A stretch of 23,491 nucleotides of DNA from Stenotrophomonas maltophilia (GCA_002435595.1 DJBL01000159.1:1-23491), one strand, 5' to 3'. Counted from the stretch's first letter, positions 6,548 to 14,181 are shown. Numbers and translations: made by a program. Notes: generated by a model from the sequence alone, not told the origin.

Positions 6548-9500
6548 GGGAACCACCTTGCGGCGTATCGCCGTCGTTGCGCGGCTGCGCCACCGCGGTG
6601 TTGCCGCCCTGGCGCAGTGTGCGGTTGAACACGCGCTGCACCACCACGAAGAACAGCGGAATGAAGAACAGGCCCAGCGCGGTACCCACCACCATGCCGC
6701 CGAGCACGCCGGTGCCGATCGCACGCTGCGCACCGGAGCCGGCACCGGAGGCGATCGCCAGCGGCAGCACGCCCAGGCCGAAGGCCAGCGAGGTCATGAT
6801 GATCGGGCGCAGACGATCGCGCACGGCATGCATGGTGGCCTCGATCAGGCCGGCGCCCTTCTCCAGGTTCTCCTTGGCGAACTCCACGATCAGGATCGCG
6901 TTCTTGCTGGTCAGGCCCACCGTGGTCAGCATCGCCACCTGGAAGTAGATGTCGCGCTCCATGCCGCGGAAGGTGTTGGCCAGCACCGCGCCAAGGATGC
7001 CCAGCGGGGCCACCAGCAGCACCGAGGTCGGCACGCTCCAGCTTTCATACAGCGCGGCCAGGCACAGGAACACGATCAGCAGCGACAGGGTGTACAGCAG
7101 CGGGGTCTGCGAACCGGCCTGGCGCTCCTGGTAGGACAGCGCGGTCCACTCGATCTCGAAGCCCGGCGGCAGGTCCTTGGCGATGCGCTCGATCTCGGCC
7201 ATGGCGTCGCCCGAGGCCACCCCCGGCGCGGGTTCGCCCTGGATTTCCATCGCCGACACACCGTTGTAGCGCTCCAGGCGCGGCGAACCATAGTCCCAAC
7301 GCTTGGTGGCGAAGGCACTGAAGGGCACCATCTCGCCCTGGGCGTTCTTGACCGACCACAGGTTGAAGTCGTCCGGGTTCATGCGGAAATCCGCGTCGGA
7401 CTGCACGTACACGCGCTTGACCCGGCCACGGTCGATGAAGTCATCGATGTAGCTGCTGCCCCACGCCGCCGCCAGGGTCTGGTTGACCGAGGCCACCGAC
7501 AGGCCCAGGGCGTTGGCCTTCTCCACGTCCACGTCGATGCGCAGCTGCGGGGTATCTTCCTGGCCGTTGGGACGCACGTTGGCCAGCAGCTTGCTCTGCC
7601 CGGCGCCGCCGAGCAGCTGGTTGCGCGCGTTGAGCAGTGCCTGGTGGCCCTGGCCGCTGTTGTCCTTCAGGAAGAAGGTGTAACCCGAACCGATGCCCAG
7701 CTCGGGCATCGCCGGCGGCGGGAAGGCGAAGATGAAGGCGTCCTTGATCTGGCCCAGCGCGCCCATCGCGCGCCCGGTGATCGGGCCCACGCCCTGGTCG
7801 GCATTGCGCTCCTTCCAGTCCTTGAGCTTGATGAAGGACATGCCCGCGTTCTGGCCCATGCCGGCAAAGCTGAAGCCCTGCACCGAGAACACCGACTCGA
7901 CCGCCTCGGTTTCGTTCTTCAGGAAGTGGTCTTCGAGCTGGTACATCGCCTCCAGCGTGCGCTCCTGGGTGGCGCCGACCGGAGTCTGCACCAGCGCCAT
8001 CAGGATGCCCTGGTCTTCATTGGGCAGGAACGAACTGGGCAGGCGCATGAACAGCAGGCCCATCACCAGCGCGAGCACGGCGAAGATCGACATGAACCGC
8101 CACGGCCGCGCCAGGATGCCCTTGACGCCACGCTGGTAGGTTTCGCTGGAGCGGTCGAACCCGCGGTTGAAGCCGCCGAAGAAGCGACCGGACCAGCCCT
8201 TGTGCGCCACGTGGTGCTCGCCCTTCTTCAGCGGCTTGAGCATGGTCGCGCACAGCGCCGGGGTGAGCACGATGGCCACCAGCACCGACAACGCCATCGC
8301 CGAGACGATCGTGGCCGAGAACTGGCGGTAGATGACGCCGGTGGAGCCGCTCATGAAGGCCATCGGCACGAACACCGCCGACAGCACCAGGCCGATGCCG
8401 ACCAGCGCCCCGGTGATCTGGCCCATCGACTTGCGGGTGGCCTCCAGCGGCGACAGGCCCTCTTCGGACATGATGCGTTCGACGTTCTCCACCACCACGA
8501 TGGCGTCATCGACCAGCAGGCCGATCGCCAGCACCATGGCGAACATGGTCAGCATGTTGATCGAGAATCCGAGCGCGGCCAGGATGCCGAACGTACCCAG
8601 CAGCACCACCGGTACCGCGATGGTGGGGATCAGGGTGGCGCGGAAGTTCTGCAGGAACAGGTACATCACCACGAACACCAGCACGATCGCTTCGATCAGG
8701 GTCTTGATGACGCCCTTGATCGAGACCTGCACGAACGGCGTGGTGTCATAGGGCACCACCGATTCCAGCCCGGCCGGGAAGTTGGCCTTCATGTCCTCCA
8801 GCGCGGCGCGCACGCCGTTGGCGGTATCCAGCGCGTTGGCGCCGGTGGCCAGGGTGATGGCGATACCGGTGGAGGGCTTGCCGTTGTAGCGGGTGACGAA
8901 GTCGTAGCTTTCCGCACCCAGTTCCACGCGGGCCACGTCGCCCAGGCGCAGCTCGCTGCCGTCGGTGCCACCGCGGACCAGGATGTTGCGGAACTGCTCG
9001 GGGGTCTGCAGGCGGTCCTGGGCGTTGATGGTGGCGTTGAGCTGCTGGCCCTTGACCGACGGCGCACCGCCGAGCTGGCCGATGGCCACCTGTGCGTTCT
9101 GCGCGGTGATCGCCGCGGTCACTTCATCCACCGACAGCTTGTAGGTGTGCAGCTTGTTGGGGTCCAGCCAGATGCGCATGGCGTACTTGCCACCGAACAC
9201 CTGGATGTTGCCCACGCCCGGCACGCGGCTGAGCGGGTCCACGACATTGGAGCCGACGTAGTCGGAGATGTCGTTGGCATCCATGCTGCCGTCGTTGGAA
9301 ACAAAGCCGATCACCTGCAGGAAGCCACTGCTGGACTTGGCCACGTTGATGCCCTGCCGCTGTACTTCCTGCGGCAGCAGCGGCATGGCCAGCTGCAGCT
9401 TGTTCTGCACCTGCACCTGGGCGATGTCGGGGTTGGTCCCGCTCTCGAAGGTGAGGGTGATGGTGGCCTGGCCGTTGGCCGAGCTGTTGGAGGAGAAGTA

Positions 9501-9728
9501 GATCAGGCCATCGATGCCCTTCATGTTCTGCTCGATGATCTGGGTCACCGAGTCTTCCACCACCTTGGCCGAGGCGCCCGGATAGGTGGCGCTGATTTCG
9601 ACGGCGGGCGGGGCCACTTCGGGGTACATCGAGACGGGCAGCTTCACCACGGCCAGCGCACCGGCGAGCATGATGATGATCGCGATCACCCAGGCGAAGA
9701 TGGGGCGATCAATAAAATAACGAGCCAT
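6540..9728 (-). CDS. smeE: RND multidrug efflux transporter, SmeE
   Basis: The inner-membrane proton/drug antiporter of SmeDEF, AcrB/MexB type (HAE1 family), 1062 residues. It begins MARYFIDRPIFAWVIAI, as HAE1 pumps do. The proton-relay pair Asp407-Asp408 lies in GLLVDDAIVVVENVER and a matching Lys942 in TSKNAILIVEFAKE, at nearly the same positions as in AcrB. Twelve membrane segments and two large periplasmic loops fit the family. The known SmeDEF pump exports quinolones, tetracyclines, chloramphenicol, macrolides and biocides such as triclosan in S. maltophilia. Twelve bases separate it from smeD, with CGGAGA as Shine-Dalgarno, and its stop overlaps smeF. Confidence 0.97.
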   Translation of the reverse strand: MARYFIDRPIFAWVIAIIIMLAGALAVVKLPVSMYPEVAPPAVEISATYPGASAKVVEDSVTQIIEQNMKGIDGLIYFSSNSSANGQATITLTFESGTNPDIAQVQVQNKLQLAMPLLPQEVQRQGINVAKSSSGFLQVIGFVSNDGSMDANDISDYVGSNVVDPLSRVPGVGNIQVFGGKYAMRIWLDPNKLHTYKLSVDEVTAAITAQNAQVAIGQLGGAPSVKGQQLNATINAQDRLQTPEQFRNILVRGGTDGSELRLGDVARVELGAESYDFVTRYNGKPSTGIAITLATGANALDTANGVRAALEDMKANFPAGLESVVPYDTTPFVQVSIKGVIKTLIEAIVLVFVVMYLFLQNFRATLIPTIAVPVVLLGTFGILAALGFSINMLTMFAMVLAIGLLVDDAIVVVENVERIMSEEGLSPLEATRKSMGQITGALVGIGLVLSAVFVPMAFMSGSTGVIYRQFSATIVSAMALSVLVAIVLTPALCATMLKPLKKGEHHVAHKGWSGRFFGGFNRGFDRSSETYQRGVKGILARPWRFMSIFAVLALVMGLLFMRLPSSFLPNEDQGILMALVQTPVGATQERTLEAMYQLEDHFLKNETEAVESVFSVQGFSFAGMGQNAGMSFIKLKDWKERNADQGVGPITGRAMGALGQIKDAFIFAFPPPAMPELGIGSGYTFFLKDNSGQGHQALLNARNQLLGGAGQSKLLANVRPNGQEDTPQLRIDVDVEKANALGLSVASVNQTLAAAWGSSYIDDFIDRGRVKRVYVQSDADFRMNPDDFNLWSVKNAQGEMVPFSAFATKRWDYGSPRLERYNGVSAMEIQGEPAPGVASGDAMAEIERIAKDLPPGFEIEWTALSYQERQAGSQTPLLYTLSLLIVFLCLAALYESWSVPTSVLLVAPLGILGAVLANTFRGMERDIYFQVAMLTTVGLTSKNAILIVEFAKENLEKGAGLIEATMHAVRDRLRPIIMTSLAFGLGVLPLAIASGAGSGAQRAIGTGVLGGMVVGTALGLFFIPLFFVVVQRVFNRTLRQGGNTAVAQPRNDGDTPQGGSHE

Positions 9729-9740
9729 TGGATTCTCCGC

Positions 9741-10916
9741 TTACTGCTTGTCGGCCGGCGCGGCAGGCGCGGCCGGCTTGGCCGGTGCGGCGCCCATCTC
9801 GGTGGCCTGCACGGGCATGCCCGGCTGGATCTTCTGCAGGCCTTCGACGATGACCTTGTCGCCCGCGGCCAGGCCCTCTTCGACCAGCCACTTGTTGCCG
9901 ACCGCGCGGCTGACCTTGACCGGGCGCACCTCGACCTTGTTGTCCTTGCCGACCACCATGGCGGTGGTGTCGCCCTTGGGATCGCGGGCGATGCCCTGCA
10001 TGGGCACCAGGATGGCGTTGTCGCGCACGCCGCTGCCGACCTGGGCGCGGACGTACATGCCGGGCATCAGGATCTGCTCGGGGTTGTCGACCTTGACCCG
10101 CAGGGCGTAGCTGCCGGTGGTGGGGTCCACGCTGACTTCGGAGAACTCCAGGGTGCCCTTGTGGGCGAACTCGGTGCCGTCGTCGAGCAGGATGGTGACC
10201 GGCAGGGTCTGGTTGTCCTGCAGGCGGCCGCTGGCCAGTTCGCGGCGCATCTGCAGCAGCTCGCTGGCCGACTGGGTGAGGTCGACATAGATCGGGTCGA
10301 GCTGCTGCACGGTGGCCAGTGCATCGGCCTGGCCGGCGCTGACCAGCGCCCCCTGGGTGACCGAGGACTTGCCGATGCGGCCGCTGATCGGGGCGGTGAT
10401 GCGGGCGTAGCCCAGGGTGACGTTGGCGGCATCCAGCGCGGCCTTGGCCGCGCCGACGTCGGCGTCGGCCTGCTTCTGGGCGGCCACGGCGTTTTCCAGG
10501 TCCTGCTTGCTGACCGCGTCGACCTTGGCCAGCTCGGTGATGCGCCTGGCGCTCAGGCGCGCGGCGTTGGCGGTGGCCTCGGCGCGGGCCAGCTGGGCGC
10601 GGGCGCTGTTGGCCTGGGCGCGGTAGCTGGCGTCATCGACCTGGTAGAGCGGCTGGCCGGCGCTGACCAGGCCGCCCTCGGTGAACAGGCGCCTGGCGAC
10701 GATGCCGCTGACCTGGGGGCGCACTTCGGCGACCAGGAAGGCATTGGTGCGGCCGGGCAGTTCGCGGGTGAGGCCGACCTGTTCGTCCTTGAGGGTGGCA
10801 ACGGTGACCTGGCCGGGCCCACCCTGCGGACCCTCCTGGCCACCACCGCCACAGGCGGACACGGTCAAGGCAATCGCCAGGGACAGCGCGAGAAGACGGT
10901 ACGGGGATCGGGACAT
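9741..10916 (-). CDS. smeD: Periplasmic adaptor (membrane fusion) lipoprotein, SmeD
   Basis: Joins SmeE to SmeF across the periplasm. The 391-residue protein has a lipobox (TVSAC, Cys22) followed by a Gly-rich linker. The two halves of the lipoyl domain lie at about 60-95 (LVAEVRPQVSGIVARRLF...) and 170-205 (GYARITAPISGRIGK), either side of an alpha-hairpin at about 98-165 rich in Ala/Gln. A beta-barrel and membrane-proximal domain follow, then an Ala/Pro tail. It is the first gene of the operon. The promoter lies about 150 nt upstream, within the SmeT operator region, so the transcript has a long leader. Confidence 0.96.
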   Translation of the reverse strand: MSRSPYRLLALSLAIALTVSACGGGGQEGPQGGPGQVTVATLKDEQVGLTRELPGRTNAFLVAEVRPQVSGIVARRLFTEGGLVSAGQPLYQVDDASYRAQANSARAQLARAEATANAARLSARRITELAKVDAVSKQDLENAVAAQKQADADVGAAKAALDAANVTLGYARITAPISGRIGKSSVTQGALVSAGQADALATVQQLDPIYVDLTQSASELLQMRRELASGRLQDNQTLPVTILLDDGTEFAHKGTLEFSEVSVDPTTGSYALRVKVDNPEQILMPGMYVRAQVGSGVRDNAILVPMQGIARDPKGDTTAMVVGKDNKVEVRPVKVSRAVGNKWLVEEGLAAGDKVIVEGLQKIQPGMPVQATEMGAAPAKPAAPAAPADKQ

Positions 10917-11024
10917 GGTGGGGGCTCACAGGAAACGAAAAGGGGGCGCCTGAGGCTCGATCCCACGCCAAAAGTGGCGAATGACAGATAACAGGACGTC
11001 AAATGCGGCAAATCACACGAATAC

Positions 11025-11059
11025 GGACCGACGCGGGTACGCGCGGTCCTCACCGAGGA
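11025..11059 (-). promoter_or_regulatory. Alternative hairpins in the smeDEF mRNA leader
   Basis: Two inverted repeats share bases and cannot form together. Hairpin A pairs TCCTC (11047-11051) with GAGGA (11055-11059) around a 3-nt loop. Hairpin B pairs GGACCG plus CGCG (11025-11035, one bulged A) with CGCG plus CGGTCC (11040-11049). On the minus-strand transcript both lie in the first 40 or so bases after the predicted start. A third small hairpin (CGCCA/TGGCG) is at 10966-10979. Confidence 0.4.
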
Positions 11060-11072
11060 TGAGTGGGAAGGA

Positions 11073-11100
11073 AATATACATACATGCATGTTTGTTTGTA
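11073..11100. promoter_or_regulatory. SmeT operator, 28-bp pseudopalindrome
   Basis: The centre is ACATACATG/CATGTTTGT (11078-11095), with only one mismatched position between the 9-bp half-sites, inside an AT-rich 28-bp window centred between 11086 and 11087. SmeT of S. maltophilia is known to bind a 28-bp pseudopalindrome that overlaps the promoters of both smeT and smeDEF. Position and sequence fit that site. Confidence 0.85.
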
Positions 11101-11102
11101 AA
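11073..11102 (-). promoter_or_regulatory. smeDEF promoter
   Basis: On the minus strand, -35 TTTACA (11102-11097) and -10 TATATT (11078-11073) are separated by 18 bp. The predicted start near 11066 leaves about 150 nt of leader before smeD. The spacer is filled by the SmeT palindrome, so bound repressor would block RNA polymerase. Confidence 0.7.
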
Positions 11103-11106
11103 GCGG

Positions 11107-11112
11107 TACAAT
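11107..11112 (+). promoter_or_regulatory. smeT promoter -10
   Basis: TACAAT lies 34 nt before the smeT ATG. No good -35 exists at 17-18 bp; that position falls inside the operator, which would make smeT autorepressed, as reported for SmeT. Confidence 0.6.
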
Positions 11113-11146
11113 TCAGGCCGGTTTCATCCAGCAACTGCGCAGCGCA

Positions 11147-11815
11147 ATGGCCAGAAAAACCAAAGAAGAGGCGCAGGCCACGCGCGAGGGGATCCTCGAC
11201 GCGGCACAGGCCTGTTTCCATGAATACGGGGTGGCCGGGACCAGCCTGGCGATGATCGGCGCGCGCGCGGGCTATACGCGCGGGGCGGTGTACTGGCACT
11301 TCAAGAACAAGACCGAAGTGCTGACCGCGATGATCGACCGGGAGCGGATTCCGTTCATCGAGCGGCTGCGGCGGACGACGTCGTCCAAGCGTTCGACGCC
11401 GGTGCTGGACCTGCGTTCGGCGCTGCTGGTGTCCTTCCAGGAGCTGGCCGACGATGAGCGTTTGCGCAACATGATGGAAATCATGCTGCGCAACGATCTG
11501 TCGGTGGAGAGCCAGGCGATGCAGGAGCTGCAGCTGGAGGCCTCGCGGGAGGAGCTGGGCATTTTCGCGGCGGCGTTCGAGCGGGCGCGGGAGCTGGGGC
11601 AGTTGCGCGAGGGGGTGGACGTGGACACGGTGGCGCGGATCGTGAGCACGAGCCTGACCGGTGTGCTGTACAGCGCGATGCTGGAGCCGGAGCTGTTCGA
11701 GATCAAACGCGACGGGGCGCAGACGCTGGATGCGATCCTGAGTGCGTTCGTGAACCCGGGTGTGTTCACCCCGGGGGCGGCGCCGACGGCGTTGCCTACT
11801 GAGGATGAGGTTTGA
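11147..11815 (+). CDS. smeT: TetR-family repressor of smeDEF, SmeT
   Basis: A 222-residue repressor with an N-terminal TetR DNA-binding domain (helix-turn-helix about 31-53, ending GYTRGAVYWHFKNK) of the AcrR/TtgR type, and a C-terminal ligand-binding and dimerisation domain. SmeT holds smeDEF and itself down; drugs or biocides such as triclosan release it, and loss-of-function changes in smeT give multidrug resistance through overexpression. The divergent arrangement and the shared operator support the assignment. The frame is intact and I see no insertion or early stop, so repression is expected to work here. The ATG has no strong Shine-Dalgarno. Confidence 0.95.
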   Translation: MARKTKEEAQATREGILDAAQACFHEYGVAGTSLAMIGARAGYTRGAVYWHFKNKTEVLTAMIDRERIPFIERLRRTTSSKRSTPVLDLRSALLVSFQELADDERLRNMMEIMLRNDLSVESQAMQELQLEASREELGIFAAAFERARELGQLREGVDVDTVARIVSTSLTGVLYSAMLEPELFEIKRDGAQTLDAILSAFVNPGVFTPGAAPTALPTEDEV

Positions 11816-11869
11816 GGCTTAAGGCGTAGAGCCGAAGCCAAGTCAAAGGCAGGTTCCGCCTGTCCATGG

Positions 11870-11910
11870 CTGGGCGGGGCGGTGTGGGTTCGCGGGACAC
11901 GCCCCCGCCC
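11870..11910. repeat. Intergenic hairpin repeat after smeT
   Basis: Arms at 11872-11885 and 11897-11910 pair over 8 bp (GGGCGGGG/CCCCGCCC), then two mismatches, then 4 bp (GTGT/ACAC). No U-run follows. The left part resembles sequence at 20975-21005 (both start CTGGGCGGGGC and contain a GTGGGTT- and GCGGG-like run), so it is probably a member of an intergenic repeat family. It may also end the smeT transcript. Confidence 0.45.
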
Positions 11911-11960
11911 AACCAGCGCATGCGTCACACATAACGCTTTTGATCCACCGCAATCGAAAT

Positions 11961-11990
11961 AAAAAAAACGGCGACGCTTTCGCGCCGCCG
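11961..11990 (-). terminator. Rho-independent terminator of the hslU operon
   Basis: The stem CGGCG-A-CGC / GCG-C-CGCCG (11969-11977 and 11982-11990) has a TTTC loop and one A/C mismatch. Eight A on the plus strand (11961-11968) give an eight-U run on the minus-strand transcript. It starts 30 nt past the hslU stop. Confidence 0.85.
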
Positions 11991-12019
11991 CTTTCCTGCC
12001 ACCCGACGGGTGTGATGCG

Positions 12020-13393
12020 TTACAGGATGTAGCGGCTCAGGTCCGGGTCCTGCACCAGCTCGCCCAGGTGCGCATCCACGTACGCCTTGTCGATGCTGAT
12101 GGTCTCGCCATCGCGATCGGGGGCTTCGTAGCTGAGCGTGTCCAGCAGGCGCTCCAGCACCGTGTGCAGGCGCCGGGCACCGATGTTTTCCTGGCGCTCG
12201 TTGACCTGGAACGCGATCTCGGCGAGGCGGTCCACGGCGTCCTCGGTGAACGTCATCGCCACGCCCTCGGTCTGCAGCAGCGCTTCGTACTGCTTGGTCA
12301 GCGCGGCCTTGGGCTCGGTGAGGATGCGCACGAAGTCGTTCTTGCTCAGCGCGCCCAGCTCCACCCGGATCGGGAAACGACCCTGCAGCTCCGGAATCAG
12401 ATCGCTCGGCTTGGCCAGGTGGAAGGCACCGGAGGCGATGAACAGAATGTGGTCGGTCTTGATCGTGCCGTACTTGGTGGACACGTTCGAGCCTTCCACC
12501 AGCGGCAGCAGGTCGCGCTGCACGCCTTCGCGCGATACGTCGCCGCCGCCGACGTTGTCACCGCGCTTGGCCACCTTGTCGATTTCGTCGATGAACACGA
12601 TGCCGTGCTGCTCGCAGGCTTCGATGGCCGCGCTGCGGATGTCATCTTCGTTGACCAGCTTGCCCGCCTCTTCTTCCACCAGCAGCGGGCGCGCGGCCTT
12701 GATGCTCAGCGTGCGCTTCTGCGCCTTGCCGCCGCCCATGCTCGAGAACATCTGGCGCAGCTGCTGGCCCATTTCTTCCATGCCCGGCGGGGTCATGATG
12801 TCCATGCTCACGTTGGCGGTCACTTCCAGCTCGATCTCGCGATCGTCCAGTTCGCCGTTGCGCAGCATGCGCCGGAACTTGATGCGGGTTTCGTTGTCCT
12901 GCGCCGACGGCTCGTTGCGTGCCGCCTCGGCATCAAAACCGATGCCCACGCTGCGGCGCGGCAGCAGCGCATCCAGGATGCGGTCTTCGGCGCGCTCTTC
13001 GGCCTGGGTGCGCACGCGCACCTTGGCCTGCTCGCGGTACAGCTTGACCGCCGTATCGGCCAGGTCGCGGATGATCTGCTCCACGTCCTTGCCCACGTAG
13101 CCGACCTCGGTGAAACGGGTGGCTTCCACCTTGACGAACGGTGCATTGGCCAGGGTAGCCAGGCGCCGCGCGATCTCGGTCTTGCCCACGCCGGTGGGGC
13201 CGATCATCAGGATGTTCTTGGGCATGACTTCATTGCGCAGCTCGCTCGGCAGCTGCATGCGGCGCCAGCGGTTGCGCAGCGCGATGGCCACCGCGCGCTT
13301 GGCGTCGTGCTGGCCGACGATGTGCCGGTCCAGCTCCTGCACGATCTCGCGCGGGGTCATGGTGGCGGAAGAAACTTCAATCTTGTGCGGCAT
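12020..13393 (-). CDS. hslU: HslU, ATPase subunit of the HslVU protease
   Basis: A hexameric AAA+ unfoldase that feeds proteins into HslV. With the ATG at 13393 the protein has 457 residues: Walker A GPTGVGKT (65-72), pore loop GYVG (98-101), the inserted I-domain (about 110-240), Walker B VFIDEID (266-272), sensor-2 GARR (405-408), and the C-terminal SRYIL tail that inserts into HslV. An in-frame GTG at 13405 would add four residues (MSTP) but lacks a Shine-Dalgarno. The ATG at 13393 has a weak GTGAG 8 nt upstream. Unlike most hslVU pairs, 187 bp of repeat-rich DNA separates it from hslV. Confidence 0.95.
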   Translation of the reverse strand: MPHKIEVSSATMTPREIVQELDRHIVGQHDAKRAVAIALRNRWRRMQLPSELRNEVMPKNILMIGPTGVGKTEIARRLATLANAPFVKVEATRFTEVGYVGKDVEQIIRDLADTAVKLYREQAKVRVRTQAEERAEDRILDALLPRRSVGIGFDAEAARNEPSAQDNETRIKFRRMLRNGELDDREIELEVTANVSMDIMTPPGMEEMGQQLRQMFSSMGGGKAQKRTLSIKAARPLLVEEEAGKLVNEDDIRSAAIEACEQHGIVFIDEIDKVAKRGDNVGGGDVSREGVQRDLLPLVEGSNVSTKYGTIKTDHILFIASGAFHLAKPSDLIPELQGRFPIRVELGALSKNDFVRILTEPKAALTKQYEALLQTEGVAMTFTEDAVDRLAEIAFQVNERQENIGARRLHTVLERLLDTLSYEAPDRDGETISIDKAYVDAHLGELVQDPDLSRYIL

Positions 13394-13428
13394 GGGTGTG
13401 CTCACGAATGAATTTGGTTTTTCGAGGT

Positions 13429-13451
13429 TGCCGGCCAGCGGCCGGCACTAC
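13429..13451 (-). repeat. SMAG/REP palindrome, GTAG head on minus strand
   Basis: Minus-strand GTAG (13451-13448) precedes a perfect 8-bp stem, TGCCGGCC/GGCCGGCA, with a 3-nt loop. The stem is identical to that of the REP at 251-273. It faces a second element at 13471-13493, forming a head-to-head pair with 19 bp between the heads. Confidence 0.85.
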
Positions 13452-13470
13452 GCCGTAAATCCGATGCAAG

Positions 13471-13493
13471 GTAGTGCCACGCCACGCGTGGCA
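13471..13493 (+). repeat. SMAG/REP palindrome, GTAG head on plus strand
   Basis: GTAG (13471-13474) precedes a perfect 8-bp stem, TGCCACGC/GCGTGGCA, with a CAC loop. It has the same architecture as the partner at 13429-13451 but a different stem sequence. Its stem overlaps the first unit of the tandem repeat next to it. Confidence 0.8.
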
Positions 13494-13556
13494 GATCGAA
13501 CATCGCAGCCACGCCACGCGTGGCAGATCGAACATCGCAGCCACGCAACGCGTGGC
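13477..13556. repeat. 32-bp tandem repeat, 2.5 copies, between hslV and hslU
   Basis: 13477-13508 and 13509-13540 are identical 32-bp units. 13541-13556 is a partial third copy with one change (C to A at 13547). Each begins with the palindrome CCACGC-NAC-GCGTGG followed, in full units, by CAGATCGAACATCGCAG. The single change in the third copy falls in the loop and leaves the stem intact. Confidence 0.9.
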
Positions 13557-13580
13557 GCTGCCGAGCGTTGACCCGGCGGG

Positions 13581-14132
13581 TCACAGCTCCTCGACGACCA
13601 CGTTGCGGTTGGTGTAGATGCAGATGTCGCCGGCGATGTTGATCGACTCGGTGGCGATGGTGCGGGCGTCCAGTTCGGTGTGCGCCAGCAGCGCGCGGGC
13701 AGCCGAGAGGGCATAGGAGCCGCCCGAGCCGATGGCGATGATGCCGTCCTCCGGCTCGATCACATCACCGGTGCCGCTGATAATCAGCGAGGTGTCCTTG
13801 TCGGCCACGGCCAGCAGCGCTTCTAGCTTGCCCAGGCGGCGCTCGGTGCGCCAATCCTTGGCCAGTTCCACCGCGGCGCGCTGCAGCTGGCCGTGCTTTT
13901 CCAGCTTGGCTTCAAACAGCTCGAACAGGGTGAAGGCATCGGCGGCGGCACCGGCAAAGCCGGCCAGCACCTGGCCCTCGCGCCCCAGGCGGCGCACCTT
14001 GCGGGCGTTGCCCTTCATCACCGTGTGACCCAGGGTGACCTGGCCATCGCCGGCCACGGCGACATGGCCGTTGCGACGCACCGAGATGATGGTGGTGGCG
14101 TGAAATACGTTGGGATTCTGACTGGGGTCCAT
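13581..14132 (-). CDS. hslV: HslV, proteolytic subunit of the HslVU protease
   Basis: A threonine protease of the proteasome beta-subunit fold that forms two stacked hexamers capped by HslU. The 183-residue precursor carries 12 residues (MDPSQNPNVFHA) before the catalytic threonine (Thr13, TTIISVRRNG), whereas the E. coli enzyme has only Met. No other in-frame start lies between, so a propeptide has to be removed. GDGQVTLGHTVMK and the GSGGSYALSAARALL stretch are typical. The Shine-Dalgarno GGAGG lies close to the ATG and inside a predicted 9-bp stem. Its TGA overlaps a small hairpin (TGACCC/GGGTCA, 13569-13583). It follows xerC by 92 nt. Confidence 0.96.
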   Translation of the reverse strand: MDPSQNPNVFHATTIISVRRNGHVAVAGDGQVTLGHTVMKGNARKVRRLGREGQVLAGFAGAAADAFTLFELFEAKLEKHGQLQRAAVELAKDWRTERRLGKLEALLAVADKDTSLIISGTGDVIEPEDGIIAIGSGGSYALSAARALLAHTELDARTIATESINIAGDICIYTNRNVVVEEL

Positions 14133-14134
14133 GG

Positions 14135-14181
14135 AGCCTCCGGGGTGACAGAGACTGAGGTTGGGGCCGTTGCCGGAGGCT
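14135..14181 (-). promoter_or_regulatory. Stem that can hide the hslV ribosome binding site
   Basis: On the minus-strand mRNA, AGCCUCCGG (14181-14173) is fully complementary to CCGGAGGCU (14143-14135), with a 29-nt loop. The second arm holds the hslV Shine-Dalgarno GGAGG and ends 2 nt before the AUG. Formation would block initiation. Confidence 0.5.

Noticed and set aside
6548..6745. N-terminal extension of smeF
   Set aside because: The extension lies inside smeE, reads as Trp/Cys/Arg-rich nonsense, and the lipoprotein signal starts at the ATG at 6547.
5973..10991. 1672-residue open frame on the plus strand
   Set aside because: It runs antisense across smeF, smeE and smeD, is extremely rich in His/Arg/Gly/Gln, and has no family pattern. 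It is a by-product of high GC and biased codon use.
12068..13411. 447-residue open frame opposite hslU
   Set aside because: Antisense to a certain gene, with composition typical of shadow frames (Leu/Ala/His/Asp repeats).
13477..13556. CRISPR-like array
   Set aside because: Repeat units are contiguous 32-bp tandem copies without variable spacers, and no cas genes are near. The palindromic stem and GTAG neighbours point to REP-derived repeats.
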